Shown here: piece after piece, positions 22,350-31,809 of the stretch
How the letters are laid out: each line of letters starts with the position of its first letter
How positions within the stretch are numbered: position 1 is the first letter of the stretch
Assembly (NCBI GenBank): GCA_023443625.1
Contig: JAEZTQ010000088.1
Coordinates: forward strand, 26,774-90,773
Origin: Bacillota bacterium
GTDB taxonomy: Bacteria; Bacillota_A; Clostridia; Lachnospirales; Lachnospiraceae
Length of the DNA: 64,000 bases
Reading direction: 5' to 3'
Made by a program: the position numbers and the translations under genes
Notes under the pieces: generated by a model
Database searches by the model: none
What the model was told of the DNA's origin: nothing
What the model saw: the letters and a program-made list of their open reading frames with translations, nothing else

Positions 22350-22910
22350 ATGAATAATAAAGTATTGCAGAAGCTACTGGTTAAGGATGTGGTTTTCTTA
22401 GCAATTATCTCAGCTGTAGCAACCTGCACGGCAGCAGTTATGGCCTTTGTTGCGAATATATATATTTTTGGTCTGGCACAGTTGGTAACAGGTTTTCAAT
22501 TTTCACTATTCTTGGCAATTGCACTGATGAAGGTGAGAAAACCGGGGACTATGATGATATTTGCCTTATTAACGGGATTGGTAGAATTGTTTATGGCCCC
22601 GGTTATGTTTATCTCTAGTTTGCTTGCTGGGCTGATACTTGAACTATTGGTGATTTTTGTTTTTAAAGGCTATGAAAGTAACAAACCGGTTTTTATTGCG
22701 TCCTGGTTGTTTCTTCCACTGACATTGCCCTTTAATTTGATATACTATTTCCTTATCTCTAAACATTATGTAGAAAAATTCTTTGGTTCAGGGTTTATGA
22801 TTGTCTCCTTGGTATGTGTTGTGGGAGCCATAGTTGTAAGTGCACTGGGCGCTTTTCTGGGAATAAAGATTTCCAAGGAATTAAAAAAGGCAGGAGTTAT
22901 GAAGAAATGA
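22350..22910 (+). CDS. ECF transporter substrate-binding (S) component, MptD-like
   Basis: The 186-aa protein is nearly all membrane helices (about five or six), starting with VLQKLLVKDVVFLAIISAVA. It fits the MptD family of putative S components, which bind the substrate for energy-coupling factor importers. Its substrate is not known. GGGAGG precedes the ATG. The TGA overlaps the ATG of the T-component gene (ATGA), so S, T and A genes are one coupled operon. Confidence 0.85.
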   Translation: MNNKVLQKLLVKDVVFLAIISAVATCTAAVMAFVANIYIFGLAQLVTGFQFSLFLAIALMKVRKPGTMMIFALLTGLVELFMAPVMFISSLLAGLILELLVIFVFKGYESNKPVFIASWLFLPLTLPFNLIYYFLISKHYVEKFFGSGFMIVSLVCVVGAIVVSALGAFLGIKISKELKKAGVMKK

Positions 22911-23608
22911 TTGACTTTTTTCAGGTGAAGAAAACCTTATATCCCTTACTCAGCATTGGGATTACTCTTTTTATATTTATTGGCGGGCTGGCTATGGCTC
23001 GTAGTATTTGGGGTGGTATTTTCTTATTCTGTGTCTACGTGCTATTATGCCTTTTTGGCTACGGGAGTACTTGTATCAAGATATTACCCTTTCTTCTGGT
23101 ATACTTGGGTTTGTTTTCAGCTATTTTCTATTTGACCAGTGGAGGAAACCTTGAGTTTGTTATGGAGATGGTCATAAGGCTTGCAGGAATAGTGATTGCA
23201 GCCATTCCAGGTATGGCCCTTCCTCCTGTAAAATTAGTGCGAAATCTTACGAATTTACATTTCCCCCGGTTATTAACCTTAGGAATGTTGATTACAGTCA
23301 GTTTTGTGCCCGTGTTAGCTTCAGAGATTAGACAGGTTAGAAATGCTATGCGGACGAGAGGTGTTATCTCTCTTTGGAATCCGAAGATATTGTATAGAGC
23401 ATTTTTAATCCCCCTCATTGTAAGAGTGGTGAATATCTCCGATACCTTGGCCCTATCTGTGGAAACAAGAGGGTTTGTGTCAGAGGATAATCAGTTTACA
23501 GTCTATCACCCAGTGAAATTTCTTAGGAGAGATATGATATTTGCTATTATATTCATACTTCTCTTTGGGCTAGGTCTGGCCTTTTCCCTAATGGAGGTAA
23601 GCTTATGA
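22907..23608 (+). CDS. ECF transporter transmembrane (T) component
   Basis: ATG 22907 overlaps the upstream TGA; the longer frame from 22814 only runs inside the S gene. The 233-aa protein has about five TM helices, the conserved coupling-helix segments RQVRNAMRTRG and DTLALSVETRGF (the ARG/TRG signatures of EcfT) that sit on the two ATPase domains. It ends four bases into the ATPase gene. Confidence 0.88.
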   Translation: MIDFFQVKKTLYPLLSIGITLFIFIGGLAMARSIWGGIFLFCVYVLLCLFGYGSTCIKILPFLLVYLGLFSAIFYLTSGGNLEFVMEMVIRLAGIVIAAIPGMALPPVKLVRNLTNLHFPRLLTLGMLITVSFVPVLASEIRQVRNAMRTRGVISLWNPKILYRAFLIPLIVRVVNISDTLALSVETRGFVSEDNQFTVYHPVKFLRRDMIFAIIFILLFGLGLAFSLMEVSL

Positions 23609-25020
23609 AGAATGCCATAGAAGTTAGATGTCAATCCTTTACTTATGAGGAAGGAAGGACATCAATCCTAGAAGCTTTTAATTTTACAGTAGTCTATGGG
23701 AGAGTGACTCTGCTTTCCGGCTTATCCGGTTCTGGAAAATCCACTTTATTGTCCTTAATCAATGGAATAATTCCGCGAATGATGGCGGGAACTTTTCTAG
23801 GAGAAGTACTAATTGATGGCGAAAATATGGTGGGTAAAACCATGAGTCAGATTTCTAGAAAAGTAGGAAGTGTATTACAGAATGCAGAATCTCAAATTAT
23901 TCATCAAGTGGTGGAAGATGAAATCGCTTTTGGATGTGAAAATTTTGGGATAGAACCGGAAGAAATAGAAAAGCGTGTTTCCATTGGCTGTGATCTTATG
24001 AGGATTGATAGGAGTTGGAAGACTAGGAAATTATCCGGCGGTCAAAAACAACGTTTAATCACTGCATCCACCCTGGCCATGGAACCAAATATTCTCATAT
24101 TTGATGAGCCCTTGGCTAATCTAGACCAAAAAGGTGCATTGGAATTATTAAATCTATTACAGGATTTAGCGAGGAAAGGAAAGGCAATTCTAGTAGTGGA
24201 GCATCGCCTTGATGTGGTCCTGCCCTTTGTGGATGATGTATGGCAGCTGAAGGATAAGAAAGCAGTTAAGATAGAGGATAAAAAAGAGTATCTGGAAAGT
24301 CAGATTAGTGTAATAAAAGATAGGAAAGAAGATTACGTAGGGAAAGATACTTTATCCATAAGAATGGAAGGGGTATCAAAAAAGTTTGGAAAACGGAGCA
24401 TTCTTGCAGGTGTAACAGCAGAGATCAAAGAAGGGGAGCGTATTCTACTATTGGGTGAAAATGGATGTGGCAAATCAACCCTAATGAATATTCTTGCCCG
24501 TCTTTTAAAAGCAGATGGTGGCAGGATAGAACAGTATCTTAACCCATCTTTAAAGAGGGCGAATAAGAGATGGTTTCAAGAAGTTGGCCTTGTGTATCAA
24601 AATCCAAACTACCAATTATTTATGCCTTCGGTGAAAGAAGAAATTCTCTTTGGTGCAGAGGATTCATCTTATGCACTAGATATAGCACAGAAGTTTGGAC
24701 TTACGGATTTATTAGATCGACATCCCCATTCCTTATCTGAGGGGCAAAAGCGTAGAGTTACCATTGCAGCCATTCTCGCACAAAAACCAAAGTTATTGTT
24801 ATTAGATGAGCCAACGGTAGGACAGGATTACGAGGGTTTAAAATGTATGGTTGATGTGATAAATGAAATTCATAGGATAGAGCAAAATACCATGATTACT
24901 GTAACTCATGATTTTCGTTGTGCAGCTGCCCTCTGTGACCAAGTTCTATGGATGGAGGATGGCAATATCATAAAAGCAGGGGATAAACAACTTGTTAGAG
25001 AATTCTTTCCCATTACCTAG
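23605..25020 (+). CDS. ECF transporter ATPase with two fused ABC domains
   Basis: The 471-aa protein contains two complete ABC domains. Domain 1 has Walker A GLSGSGKST (about residue 38), the signature LSGGQKQR and Walker B ILIFDEPLA. Domain 2 has Walker A GENGCGKST (about 288), the signature LSEGQKRR and LLLLDEPTVG, and a final H-loop (TVTHDFR). Fused EcfA1-A2 proteins power S/T complexes at the cytosolic face. It is translationally coupled to the T gene and followed by a terminator at 25033. Confidence 0.93.
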   Translation: MKNAIEVRCQSFTYEEGRTSILEAFNFTVVYGRVTLLSGLSGSGKSTLLSLINGIIPRMMAGTFLGEVLIDGENMVGKTMSQISRKVGSVLQNAESQIIHQVVEDEIAFGCENFGIEPEEIEKRVSIGCDLMRIDRSWKTRKLSGGQKQRLITASTLAMEPNILIFDEPLANLDQKGALELLNLLQDLARKGKAILVVEHRLDVVLPFVDDVWQLKDKKAVKIEDKKEYLESQISVIKDRKEDYVGKDTLSIRMEGVSKKFGKRSILAGVTAEIKEGERILLLGENGCGKSTLMNILARLLKADGGRIEQYLNPSLKRANKRWFQEVGLVYQNPNYQLFMPSVKEEILFGAEDSSYALDIAQKFGLTDLLDRHPHSLSEGQKRRVTIAAILAQKPKLLLLDEPTVGQDYEGLKCMVDVINEIHRIEQNTMITVTHDFRCAAALCDQVLWMEDGNIIKAGDKQLVREFFPIT

Positions 25021-25032
25021 ATATTTAAATCA

Positions 25033-25064
25033 GGGACTGTTTCATTATATTTTGAAACAGTCCC
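25033..25064 (+). terminator. Intrinsic terminator of the ECF operon
   Basis: GGGACTGTTTCA (25033-25044) pairs with TGAAACAGTCCC (25053-25064) around TTATATTT. It may serve the convergent rsmH-like gene too. Confidence 0.8.
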
Positions 25065-25086
25065 TTAATAATTCGTGTGAATTTAA

Positions 25087-26148
25087 TTATGCCTTTATAG
25101 CCCAACGCAATTTAGCAGAACGAGCACGGCTATTGCTATTACATTCCTCTTGAGAGGGTCGAATAATATCAGTGGCTATCTCACGGTAGATGCCTTGTTG
25201 ATAATAGCGTTGAAAGGATTTTTTAACAAGACGATCTTCTCCCGAATGAAAGGATAGGATTGCAACACGGCCACCCCCAGCAAGGGAAGAAGGAAGCTTA
25301 TCCAAAAATTCATATAAAACTTCAAATTCCTGATTAACATCAATTCGTAATGCTTGAAAGCTACGTTGACAAGATTTCTTGACTTCCTCTTTCCTGTCTT
25401 TTTCAGGAATGAAATTCAGAGCATCTTGGATGATTTCTTGAAGTCTTGTTGTTGTTGCTATTTCTTTTCCTCTTTTAATTGCAGTGGTGATGGCACGAGC
25501 AATTTGAGCTGCATGAGGCTCGTCCGCATTTTCTAATAACATCCCATATAATTCATCTTCTGAAATACTTTTAAGACGATCTGCTGCAGAGATGCCTTTG
25601 GAAGGATTAAGACGTAAGTCTAATGGTCCCTCTGTCTTATAGGAAAAGCCCCTTTCCGGGTTGTCGATTTGCATAGAGGAGACACCCAAATCAGCCAAAA
25701 TAAAATCAAGTGGCCCTGATTTGGATGTGATTTGATCTATATTGGAAAAGTTCGTTTGTACGATGGTTAATAATTCGGGTCCATAACCTAAGTTCGCCAA
25801 ACGCTCCCTTGTGCGGGGTAATTCAATAGGGTCTACATCCGTAGCATATAAATGCCCTTTTCCATTAAGACATTTGAGCATCTCCAAAGTATGACCACCA
25901 TACCCTAAGGTTGCATCCAATCCCTTCTCACCAGGTGCTATTTGTAAGATTTCTAATATTTCGTTCACGCAAATGGAACGATGCATACCAGCAGGGGTAT
26001 TACCCTTTTGTATTATCTTTTCTATATCGTCTTTATATCGCTCTGGTTGGTGTTCTTTATATTTATCTTTAAAAGCTTTCGGATGAGTACCTTTATATCT
26101 GGGACGTCGTACATGTTTTATCTCTTGGATATTCTCTTGATTATTCAT
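25087..26148 (-). CDS. rsmH: 16S rRNA (cytosine-1402-N4) methyltransferase RsmH, orphan copy
   Basis: The 353-aa protein has the SAM site LDATLGYGGHT, then LATDVDP-like YATDVDPIEL, LADLGVSSMQID and the insert domain, plus the conserved FHSGEDRLVK near the C-terminus and the RARSAKLR ending. RsmH methylates C1402 in the ribosomal P site. It has an unusual basic N-terminal extension of about 50 residues (RRPRYKGTHPKAFKDKYKEH). It stands alone, not beside ftsL/ftsI/mraY of the division cluster, so it is probably a second paralogue. The dedicated dcw copy would lie elsewhere. Confidence 0.9.
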   Translation of the reverse strand: MNNQENIQEIKHVRRPRYKGTHPKAFKDKYKEHQPERYKDDIEKIIQKGNTPAGMHRSICVNEILEILQIAPGEKGLDATLGYGGHTLEMLKCLNGKGHLYATDVDPIELPRTRERLANLGYGPELLTIVQTNFSNIDQITSKSGPLDFILADLGVSSMQIDNPERGFSYKTEGPLDLRLNPSKGISAADRLKSISEDELYGMLLENADEPHAAQIARAITTAIKRGKEIATTTRLQEIIQDALNFIPEKDRKEEVKKSCQRSFQALRIDVNQEFEVLYEFLDKLPSSLAGGGRVAILSFHSGEDRLVKKSFQRYYQQGIYREIATDIIRPSQEECNSNSRARSAKLRWAIKA

Positions 26149-26254
26149 GGCATGACCCTAGGAAATTATTATTGATTAATTCGTAAGCTAAAATTGATCT
26201 TGTATTAATTTTAGAATTCATCTATGCTTCCACCTTTAAGTATCTATTTTCTTA

Positions 26255-26365
26255 TTGTTGCAAAACCTATGATATCAAATACATCCTATAAAAGCAAATT
26301 TAATAAAAAACTTAAGTAAGAAACGGTTGGATTTTATTGCAACAAATCCTTTCCTAGAGTAGAAT
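26255..26365 (+). promoter_or_regulatory. Promoter region of the DbpA helicase with inverted repeat
   Basis: TTGCAA (26337-26342), 17 bases, TAGAAT (26360-26365) is the best promoter. TTGCAACAA over the -35 (26337-26345) is the exact inverse of TTGTTGCAA at 26255-26263. The pair could loop as an operator. Confidence 0.4.
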
Positions 26366-26430
26366 GGATTAGTTGACTAATCTTTATTGTAATTATGGTG
26401 GTGTTAAGTTAAAAATGAGAGGTTAGGATT

Positions 26431-27882
26431 ATGGATCAAAGTATTTTTAGTGAGTTTATAATAAATGAGGATATTTTAAAGGCCTTGCAGGGACTAGGAT
26501 ATACTAGTCCCACCAAAGTGCAAAGTAAAGTAATCCCATATGTTTTACAAAAAAAAGATTTGATGGTGAAGGCACAGACTGGCAGCGGCAAGACTGCCGC
26601 ATATGCTATTCCCCTGTGTGAATTAATTGATTGGCTGGATAATAAACCCCAAGTCCTGATTTTGACGCCCACCAGGGAGTTGGCGGTTCAAGTGAAAGAG
26701 GATTTTATTAATATAGGTAGATTCAAACGGGTCAAAGCCACAGCAGTCTATGGTGGACATCCATTTTCCAATGAAAAAGTAGAGTTGAAACAGAAGACTC
26801 ATGTAGTTGTTGGTACACCAGGTAGGGTTATGGATCATATAAAGAAAGGTACCCTACCTGTGAATGAGATTAGTTACTTGGTCATTGATGAAGCAGACCG
26901 AATGATGGATATGGGTTTTATAGAGCAGGTGGAAGCAATTATTGATAAGTTACCCAAGGAGAGAACAACGCTGTTGTTTTCTGCTACCATACCTGAAGAG
27001 GTACTGGGAATATCCTCAAATTATATGAGAAATCCCATGAATATTGATATTAGCCAGACCAGTATTGTAACAGCTGATATTGCCCATTCTCTTTACATGA
27101 TTTATGAAGAAGATAAATTTGATCTACTTAGAGAGGTTACGATTATGGAAAATCCCCAAAGTTGTATTATCTTTTGTAGTACCAAGGACAGAGTGGATAT
27201 GGTGTGTGATCGTCTGGAGGATTTGGGATATCCCTGTGATAAACTTCATGGCGGCATGGAACAGGACTTACGGTTATCTGCAATGAAACGGTTTAAAAGA
27301 GGAGAGTTCCGTTACTTGGTTGCCACGGATTTAGCAGCAAGGGGGATTGATGTAGAGAGCATTTCCCTAGTAATTAACTATGACATTCCATTAGAAGCAG
27401 AAACTTACGTCCATAGAACAGGAAGAACAGGACGTGCAGGTCAAAAAGGAAAAGCAATTTCATTTGTGGCTCCCACCCAAAGCAGATATTTGCATTCCAT
27501 TGAAGAGTTGATTGGCTATGCAATTTCAGAGAATATCAGACCTAGGAAAGAAGAGCTTCTACTTCATAAATCCTCCTTTGAGGAGCAATTAAAAGCAGCT
27601 CCCCAGATCAAAAAAATGAAAAGTGACGAATTAAGTAAGGACATTATGAAATTAAGGTTTAGTGGCGGCAAGAAAAAGAAGCTTAGAGCGACTAATTTTG
27701 TTTGGGTGATATCCAATTTAGAAGGTGTTAATGCAGAAGACATCGGAATAATCACCATACAGGATAGCCTAACCTATGTAGAAATCTTAAATGGAAAAGG
27801 TCCTTTGGTTCTGAAGGCCATGCAAAATACGATGATCGGTGGTAAGCTCTTGAAGGTAAGGAAGGCAGTGGAGAAAATCTAA
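26431..27882 (+). CDS. dbpA: DEAD-box RNA helicase DbpA-like
   Basis: The 483-aa helicase has the Q motif ([15 protein letters not shown]), Walker [28 protein letters not shown] ([12 protein letters not shown]), SAT, ARGIDVE and [10 protein letters not shown]. The C-terminal domain (about residues 405-483, [19 protein letters not shown] to LKVRKAVEK) is the RNA-recognition domain of DbpA/YxiN that targets hairpin 92 of 23S rRNA. It therefore assists 50S subunit assembly. Followed by a DUF1456 gene and a second DEAD-box gene, a combination suggesting an RNA-remodelling or cold-adaptation cluster. Confidence 0.92.
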   Translation: MDQSIFSEFIINEDILKALQGLGYTSPTKVQSKVIPYVLQKKDLMVKAQTGSGKTAAYAIPLCELIDWLDNKPQVLILTPTRELAVQVKEDFINIGRFKRVKATAVYGGHPFSNEKVELKQKTHVVVGTPGRVMDHIKKGTLPVNEISYLVIDEADRMMDMGFIEQVEAIIDKLPKERTTLLFSATIPEEVLGISSNYMRNPMNIDISQTSIVTADIAHSLYMIYEEDKFDLLREVTIMENPQSCIIFCSTKDRVDMVCDRLEDLGYPCDKLHGGMEQDLRLSAMKRFKRGEFRYLVATDLAARGIDVESISLVINYDIPLEAETYVHRTGRTGRAGQKGKAISFVAPTQSRYLHSIEELIGYAISENIRPRKEELLLHKSSFEEQLKAAPQIKKMKSDELSKDIMKLRFSGGKKKKLRATNFVWVISNLEGVNAEDIGIITIQDSLTYVEILNGKGPLVLKAMQNTMIGGKLLKVRKAVEKI

Positions 27883-27946
27883 TAAAGTGGTATAATGAAT
27901 TGCCTGCGGCCCAAAGTTTGCAAGTATTGAGAAAGGAATGGCTATT

Positions 27947-28474
27947 ATGAATAATAATGACATATTAATAAGATTAAGATATGCCTTGGATATCAAAGAT
28001 ACAGATATGATGGAGATATTTGGGCTAGGTGGAATAACGGTAACCAAGGAAGAACTACAAAGAATGTTGTTAAAGCCCAAGAATTACAGTACTATGGATG
28101 GGGATGAGGATGAATTCATCGCTCATGATGACATGAAGAAATGTAATAATTATATGTTGGAGTCTTTTTTAAACGGTTTTATCATATTTAAAAGAGGAAA
28201 ACAAGAATCAAACTCAGAGGAGCCTGCAAAGCAAGTATTTATGATTAAGGATAATAAAACAGTGAATAATGTCTTTCTGAAGAAAGTGAAAATAGCATTA
28301 TCCCTTACAGGGGAGGACATGCTCACTATCTTTAACTTGGCGGGACTTAAGCTGTCAAACAGTGAATTAAGTGCTGTGTTACGAAGAGAAGGACAACGTA
28401 ATTATAAGGAATGTGGAGATCGGTATGCCAGAAATTTCCTAAAGGGATTGGCAATTAAGTATCGGAAGCAATAA
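27947..28474 (+). CDS. DUF1456 (YehS-like) protein
   Basis: ATG 27947 is preferred; AAAGGA lies eight bases upstream, whereas it abuts the ATG at 27938. The 175-aa protein contains two copies of the family's helical repeat: NDILIRLRYALDIKDTDMM...GGITVTKEELQRML and, from about residue 100, NNVFLKKVKIALSLTGEDML...GLKLSNSELSAVLRR. The function is unknown. It sits between the two helicase genes, 64 bases after the first. Confidence 0.9.
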   Translation: MNNNDILIRLRYALDIKDTDMMEIFGLGGITVTKEELQRMLLKPKNYSTMDGDEDEFIAHDDMKKCNNYMLESFLNGFIIFKRGKQESNSEEPAKQVFMIKDNKTVNNVFLKKVKIALSLTGEDMLTIFNLAGLKLSNSELSAVLRREGQRNYKECGDRYARNFLKGLAIKYRKQ

Positions 28475-28604
28475 TAGCAATCAATAGTAGCAATTTAAGA
28501 ATCAATTTAAAAGAATAATAAATAATAGTAAGTATAATTGAAATTCTGAAATAATAATTGTAATAAGTAAATGAAATTAATAATGGAACAAGCAAGGAGC
28601 AAAT

Positions 28605-30038
28605 ATGCAATTTAAAGAACTAAACGTGATACCGGCCATCTTAAAGGCTTTAGAGAAAGAAAATTATACAGTCCCTACACCCATACAGGAAAAGGCAATT
28701 CCCTGTATCCTAGATGGTAGAGATTTGCTTGGATGTGCGCAGACCGGTACTGGGAAAACAGCTGCTTTTGCAATACCAACCTTGCAACTGCTCAGCGAAG
28801 ATAAGGCTCCTAACCAAGAGGAAAGGAAAATTCGTGCCCTCATTGTAACACCAACCAGAGAATTAGCCCTTCAAATTTATGAAAGTTTTTGTACCTATGG
28901 TAAATATACCAAATTGAGCTCCTGTGTCATCTTCGGCGGGGTATCCCAGAAACCCCAGGAAGAGAAATTACAAGAAGGTGTGGACATTCTTGTGGCAACA
29001 CCGGGTAGATTGAATGATTTAATCAATCAAAAAAAGATTGATTTAAGATATATTAAAATATTTATATTGGATGAAGCAGACCGCATGTTGGACATGGGAT
29101 TTATAAATGATATCAAGAAGATTATCTCTAAACTACCAGCGAAAAAGCAGACCTTACTATTCTCAGCAACCATGCCACAGGACATTGCAAAACTGTCTAG
29201 TGAAATGCTAAAGAACCCTGCCAAGATAGAAATAACGCCTGTGTCTTCAACAGTTGAAACCATAGAACAGTATTTATATTATGTGGATAAAAATAATAAG
29301 AAGGATTTATTGGCATACTTATTAAAAGATAAAACTATAGAATCAGCCCTGGTCTTTTCCCGTACCAAACATGGAGCAGATCGTATTGTGCGTCAATTAG
29401 CCAAGAGTCATATCATTGCACAAGCAATCCATGGAGACAAATCACAAGGTGCGCGCCAAAGTGCCTTGAGTAATTTTAAAGAAAAAAAGTTACGTATCTT
29501 GATTGCCACAGATATCGCCGCAAGGGGAATAGATATCGATGAATTAACCCATGTGATTAATTATGATTTGCCAGAGGTTCCAGAAACTTATGTACATCGT
29601 ATTGGACGAACGGGTCGTGCTGGTCTTGGCGGAGTAGCAATTTCCTTCTGTGATTTTGATGAGAAAGAACAGCTTGCGGATATTGAGAAATTGATCCGGA
29701 AAAGACTAAAAGAAGTGAAGGATCATCCATTTCCTTTAGTCAATAATTTCCCAGCACCAAAAACCACTCAACCAAGGAAAAAGAAAACCCAAGCTGAACC
29801 ATCAAAGGATGGCCAATCTTCTAGCAGTTTAAGCAAATCAACCACAGCTTCAAAGAAGGGAGTATCACGAGGAAGCAATCAACAAAATGTTTTGAATAAA
29901 GCAGACATTGATCCCAATAAAAAGTATGAAATGCGTGGGGATGGTACCTTAAAAGAGAAGAAAAGTTATATGAAATTTTCAAATAAGGGAAAAAATATGA
30001 TGGAATATTCTAAAAAGAAGAATTATAAAAAACATTAG
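28605..30038 (+). CDS. DEAD-box RNA helicase, RhlE-like
   Basis: The 477-aa helicase has PTPIQEKAIP, CAQTGTGKTAA, PTRELALQ, TPGRL, LDEADRMLDMGF, SATMP, ARGIDIDE and HRIGRTGRAG. The core ends near residue 375. The C-terminal 100 residues are low complexity, Lys- and Ser-rich (PRKKKTQAEPSKDGQSSSSL, ending KKNYKKH), an RNA-binding tail. It lacks the DbpA rRNA domain, so it has a broader RNA target range. The 130 bases before it are AT-rich with no obvious terminator after DUF1456, so co-transcription is likely. Confidence 0.9.
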   Translation: MQFKELNVIPAILKALEKENYTVPTPIQEKAIPCILDGRDLLGCAQTGTGKTAAFAIPTLQLLSEDKAPNQEERKIRALIVTPTRELALQIYESFCTYGKYTKLSSCVIFGGVSQKPQEEKLQEGVDILVATPGRLNDLINQKKIDLRYIKIFILDEADRMLDMGFINDIKKIISKLPAKKQTLLFSATMPQDIAKLSSEMLKNPAKIEITPVSSTVETIEQYLYYVDKNNKKDLLAYLLKDKTIESALVFSRTKHGADRIVRQLAKSHIIAQAIHGDKSQGARQSALSNFKEKKLRILIATDIAARGIDIDELTHVINYDLPEVPETYVHRIGRTGRAGLGGVAISFCDFDEKEQLADIEKLIRKRLKEVKDHPFPLVNNFPAPKTTQPRKKKTQAEPSKDGQSSSSLSKSTTASKKGVSRGSNQQNVLNKADIDPNKKYEMRGDGTLKEKKSYMKFSNKGKNMMEYSKKKNYKKH

Positions 30039-30126
30039 TTTATAATTAGGCTAGGAAAGTGGAAAGCTAATTTATTAAGTAACATACTTCTAAAATGCAA
30101 CATTTCAAGAAAGGAGATTAGCTTCT

Positions 30127-31077
30127 ATGAAAAAAGAAATTTACCTGGCAGGCGGCTGCTTCTGGGGAACAGAAAAGTATTTGGATAACATAACAGGTGT
30201 CCTGTACACAGAGGTTGGTTATGCCAATGGGAGTACGAAAAATCCCACATACGAGGAATTATGTAACAGTAATACGGGACATGCAGAAGCAGTAAAGGTA
30301 GAATATGATGATAACAAGATAAGCCTTACCTATTTATTAGACTTGTACTATGATGTTATAAATCCAGTAAGCATAAATCGTCAGGGCGGTGATATTGGTT
30401 CCCAATACAGAACAGGAATTTATTATACCGAGGATAGTGATGAGACAGTAATTCTAGCTTCCATTTTTGAACTTCAAAAAAAATATAATGAAAAAATAGC
30501 AATTGAAGTAAAGCCCCTTATTAACTACAATAAAGCAGAAGAATATCATCAGAAATATTTAGACAAGAATCCAAATGGATACTGCCATATTGGAGCAGAT
30601 AAATTTGAAAAGGCGAAAAGAGCTGTGGATTTGGGTATGAAGTTTAAGAAAAGACCATTGGAAGAACTAAAAGAAATCCTGACAAAGGAGCAATTTGCAG
30701 TAACACAGAACAGTGCAACAGAGCCTCCCTTTAGAAATGAGTATTATGATAAATTCGAAGAAGGAATCTATGTTGATATTACCACAGGGGAACCACTTTT
30801 CCTTTCAAATGATAAATTTGAGTCTGGCTGTGGATGGCCCAGCTTTTCCAAGCCAATTGACCCCAAGATTATTACAAATATTAGGGATCAAAGCCATGGA
30901 ATGCTACGAACAGAAGTAAGAAGTAAGGTTGGTGATTCTCATCTAGGCCATGTATTTGATGATGGTCCTAAGGATAGAGGTGGATTACGATATTGTATTA
31001 ATAGTGCATCCTTAAAGTTTATTCCCAAGGAAAAGATGGAGCAGGAAGGATATGGAGAGTATCTTAAGTTATTGTAA
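30127..31077 (+). CDS. msrAB: Fused methionine sulfoxide reductase MsrA-MsrB
   Basis: The 316-aa protein is a two-domain fusion. Msr[11 protein letters not shown] with the catalytic Cys (residue 12), GYANG and TGHAEAV, reducing Met-S-sulfoxide. MsrB (from about residue 175): the [11 protein letters not shown] block, [10 protein letters not shown] and the catalytic [11 protein letters not shown], reducing Met-R-sulfoxide. No signal peptide, so it is cytosolic. The CxxC zinc sites of some MsrB proteins are absent. It precedes the thioredoxin gene that would recycle it, though an OhrR-type promoter separates the two. AAAGGAG precedes the ATG. Confidence 0.95.
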   Translation: MKKEIYLAGGCFWGTEKYLDNITGVLYTEVGYANGSTKNPTYEELCNSNTGHAEAVKVEYDDNKISLTYLLDLYYDVINPVSINRQGGDIGSQYRTGIYYTEDSDETVILASIFELQKKYNEKIAIEVKPLINYNKAEEYHQKYLDKNPNGYCHIGADKFEKAKRAVDLGMKFKKRPLEELKEILTKEQFAVTQNSATEPPFRNEYYDKFEEGIYVDITTGEPLFLSNDKFESGCGWPSFSKPIDPKIITNIRDQSHGMLRTEVRSKVGDSHLGHVFDDGPKDRGGLRYCINSASLKFIPKEKMEQEGYGEYLKLL

Positions 31078-31147
31078 TATAAAGAGATACTTTAAAGAGT
31101 GTGCTCCCAATCTACTAAAAACATTTACAAATCCATAGAAAAAGCAC

Positions 31148-31200
31148 TTGACAAACTCAAAAAGATTGTATACAATCTAATCATAAAGATTGTGCACAAT
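31148..31200 (+). promoter_or_regulatory. OhrR-type promoter/operators of the peroxide operon
   Basis: TTGACA (31148-31153), 17 bases, TACAAT (31171-31176). A perfect 16-base palindrome AGATTGTATACAATCT (31163-31178) covers the -10, and ATTGTGCACAAT (31189-31200) lies 24 bases on, centre to centre. ATTGTA...TACAAT is the half-site type bound by OhrR proteins, and one is encoded at 33031. Confidence 0.8.
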
Positions 31201-31272
31201 TAAATTAATAGCAATTAAAATTAACTCAAGGTTAAATTTAAAGCAAAACAAGTAAAACAATTAAAAATTAAT

Positions 31273-31329
31273 CAATGAATTTAAATACTGAAAATTTGAA
31301 CAATGAAAATTTAATCAATGAAAATTTAA
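31273..31329 (+). repeat. Degenerate AT-rich repeats in the thioredoxin leader
   Basis: CAATGAAAATTTAA occurs at 31301-31314 and 31316-31329, with a degenerate copy at about 31273-31286 (CAATGAATTTAAAT). They lie in a 180-base untranslated leader between the OhrR operators and thioredoxin. No function is evident. Confidence 0.45.
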
Positions 31330-31381
31330 ACAATGTAAATGCTAAAACAATGAAAAGATAAACAATAAGGAGGATAAAAGA

Positions 31382-31693
31382 ATGGGAGCATTACAAATAA
31401 CTACGGATAATTTTGAAAAAGAGGTACTTAAATCAGAGGTACCAGTGTTAGTTGATTTTTGGGCAACTTGGTGTGGACCCTGTAGAACCCTTTTACCAAT
31501 CATTGAAGAAATTGCAGCAGAAGCCGAAGGATTTAAGGTAGGTAAAATAGATGCTGATCAGGAACCGGATTTAATTAATCAATACAAGATTAGAACTGTT
31601 CCAACACTGCTTGTAATCAAAAATGGAGAAGTGGTGAATAAATCCGTTGGTGTAAAGACGAAGAATGAAGTGCTACAGTTATTGAATGTTTAA
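31382..31693 (+). CDS. trxA: Thioredoxin
   Basis: The 103-aa protein is a standard thioredoxin: VLVDFWATWCGPCRTLLP with the CGPC active site at about residues 31-34 and the cis-Pro in RTVPTLLVIKNG. It probably reduces MsrAB and the glutathione-peroxidase-like enzymes encoded around it. AAGGAGG lies before the ATG. First gene behind the OhrR-type promoter at 31148. Confidence 0.95.
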   Translation: MGALQITTDNFEKEVLKSEVPVLVDFWATWCGPCRTLLPIIEEIAAEAEGFKVGKIDADQEPDLINQYKIRTVPTLLVIKNGEVVNKSVGVKTKNEVLQLLNV

Positions 31694-31728
31694 AGAGACA
31701 CAGAAGGATATTAAAAAGGGGATTTAAA

Positions 31729-31809
31729 ATGAGTATATACGATTACTTGGTAAAAGATGCAGAAGGAAAAGATGTTAGTGTGAAAATAAAAAGCAATTTT
31801 CACACTTAG
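31729..31809 (+). pseudogene. Detached N-terminus of a glutathione peroxidase
   Basis: ATG 31729, behind an AAAAGGGG site, gives MSIYDYLVKDAEGKDVS, the usual start of a bacterial GPx (compare the paralogue at 32315, MSIFDFQVEDLKGEVKT). The frame then runs into the inserted element and stops at TAG 31807-31809. If the 92-base insertion is removed the frame joins exactly to MEVYRGKTILIVN at 31872. Confidence 0.8.

Noticed and set aside
22814..22906. Longer N-terminus for the ECF T component
   Set aside because: It overlaps the S component in another frame; the ATGA overlap at 22907 gives a normal T-component start.
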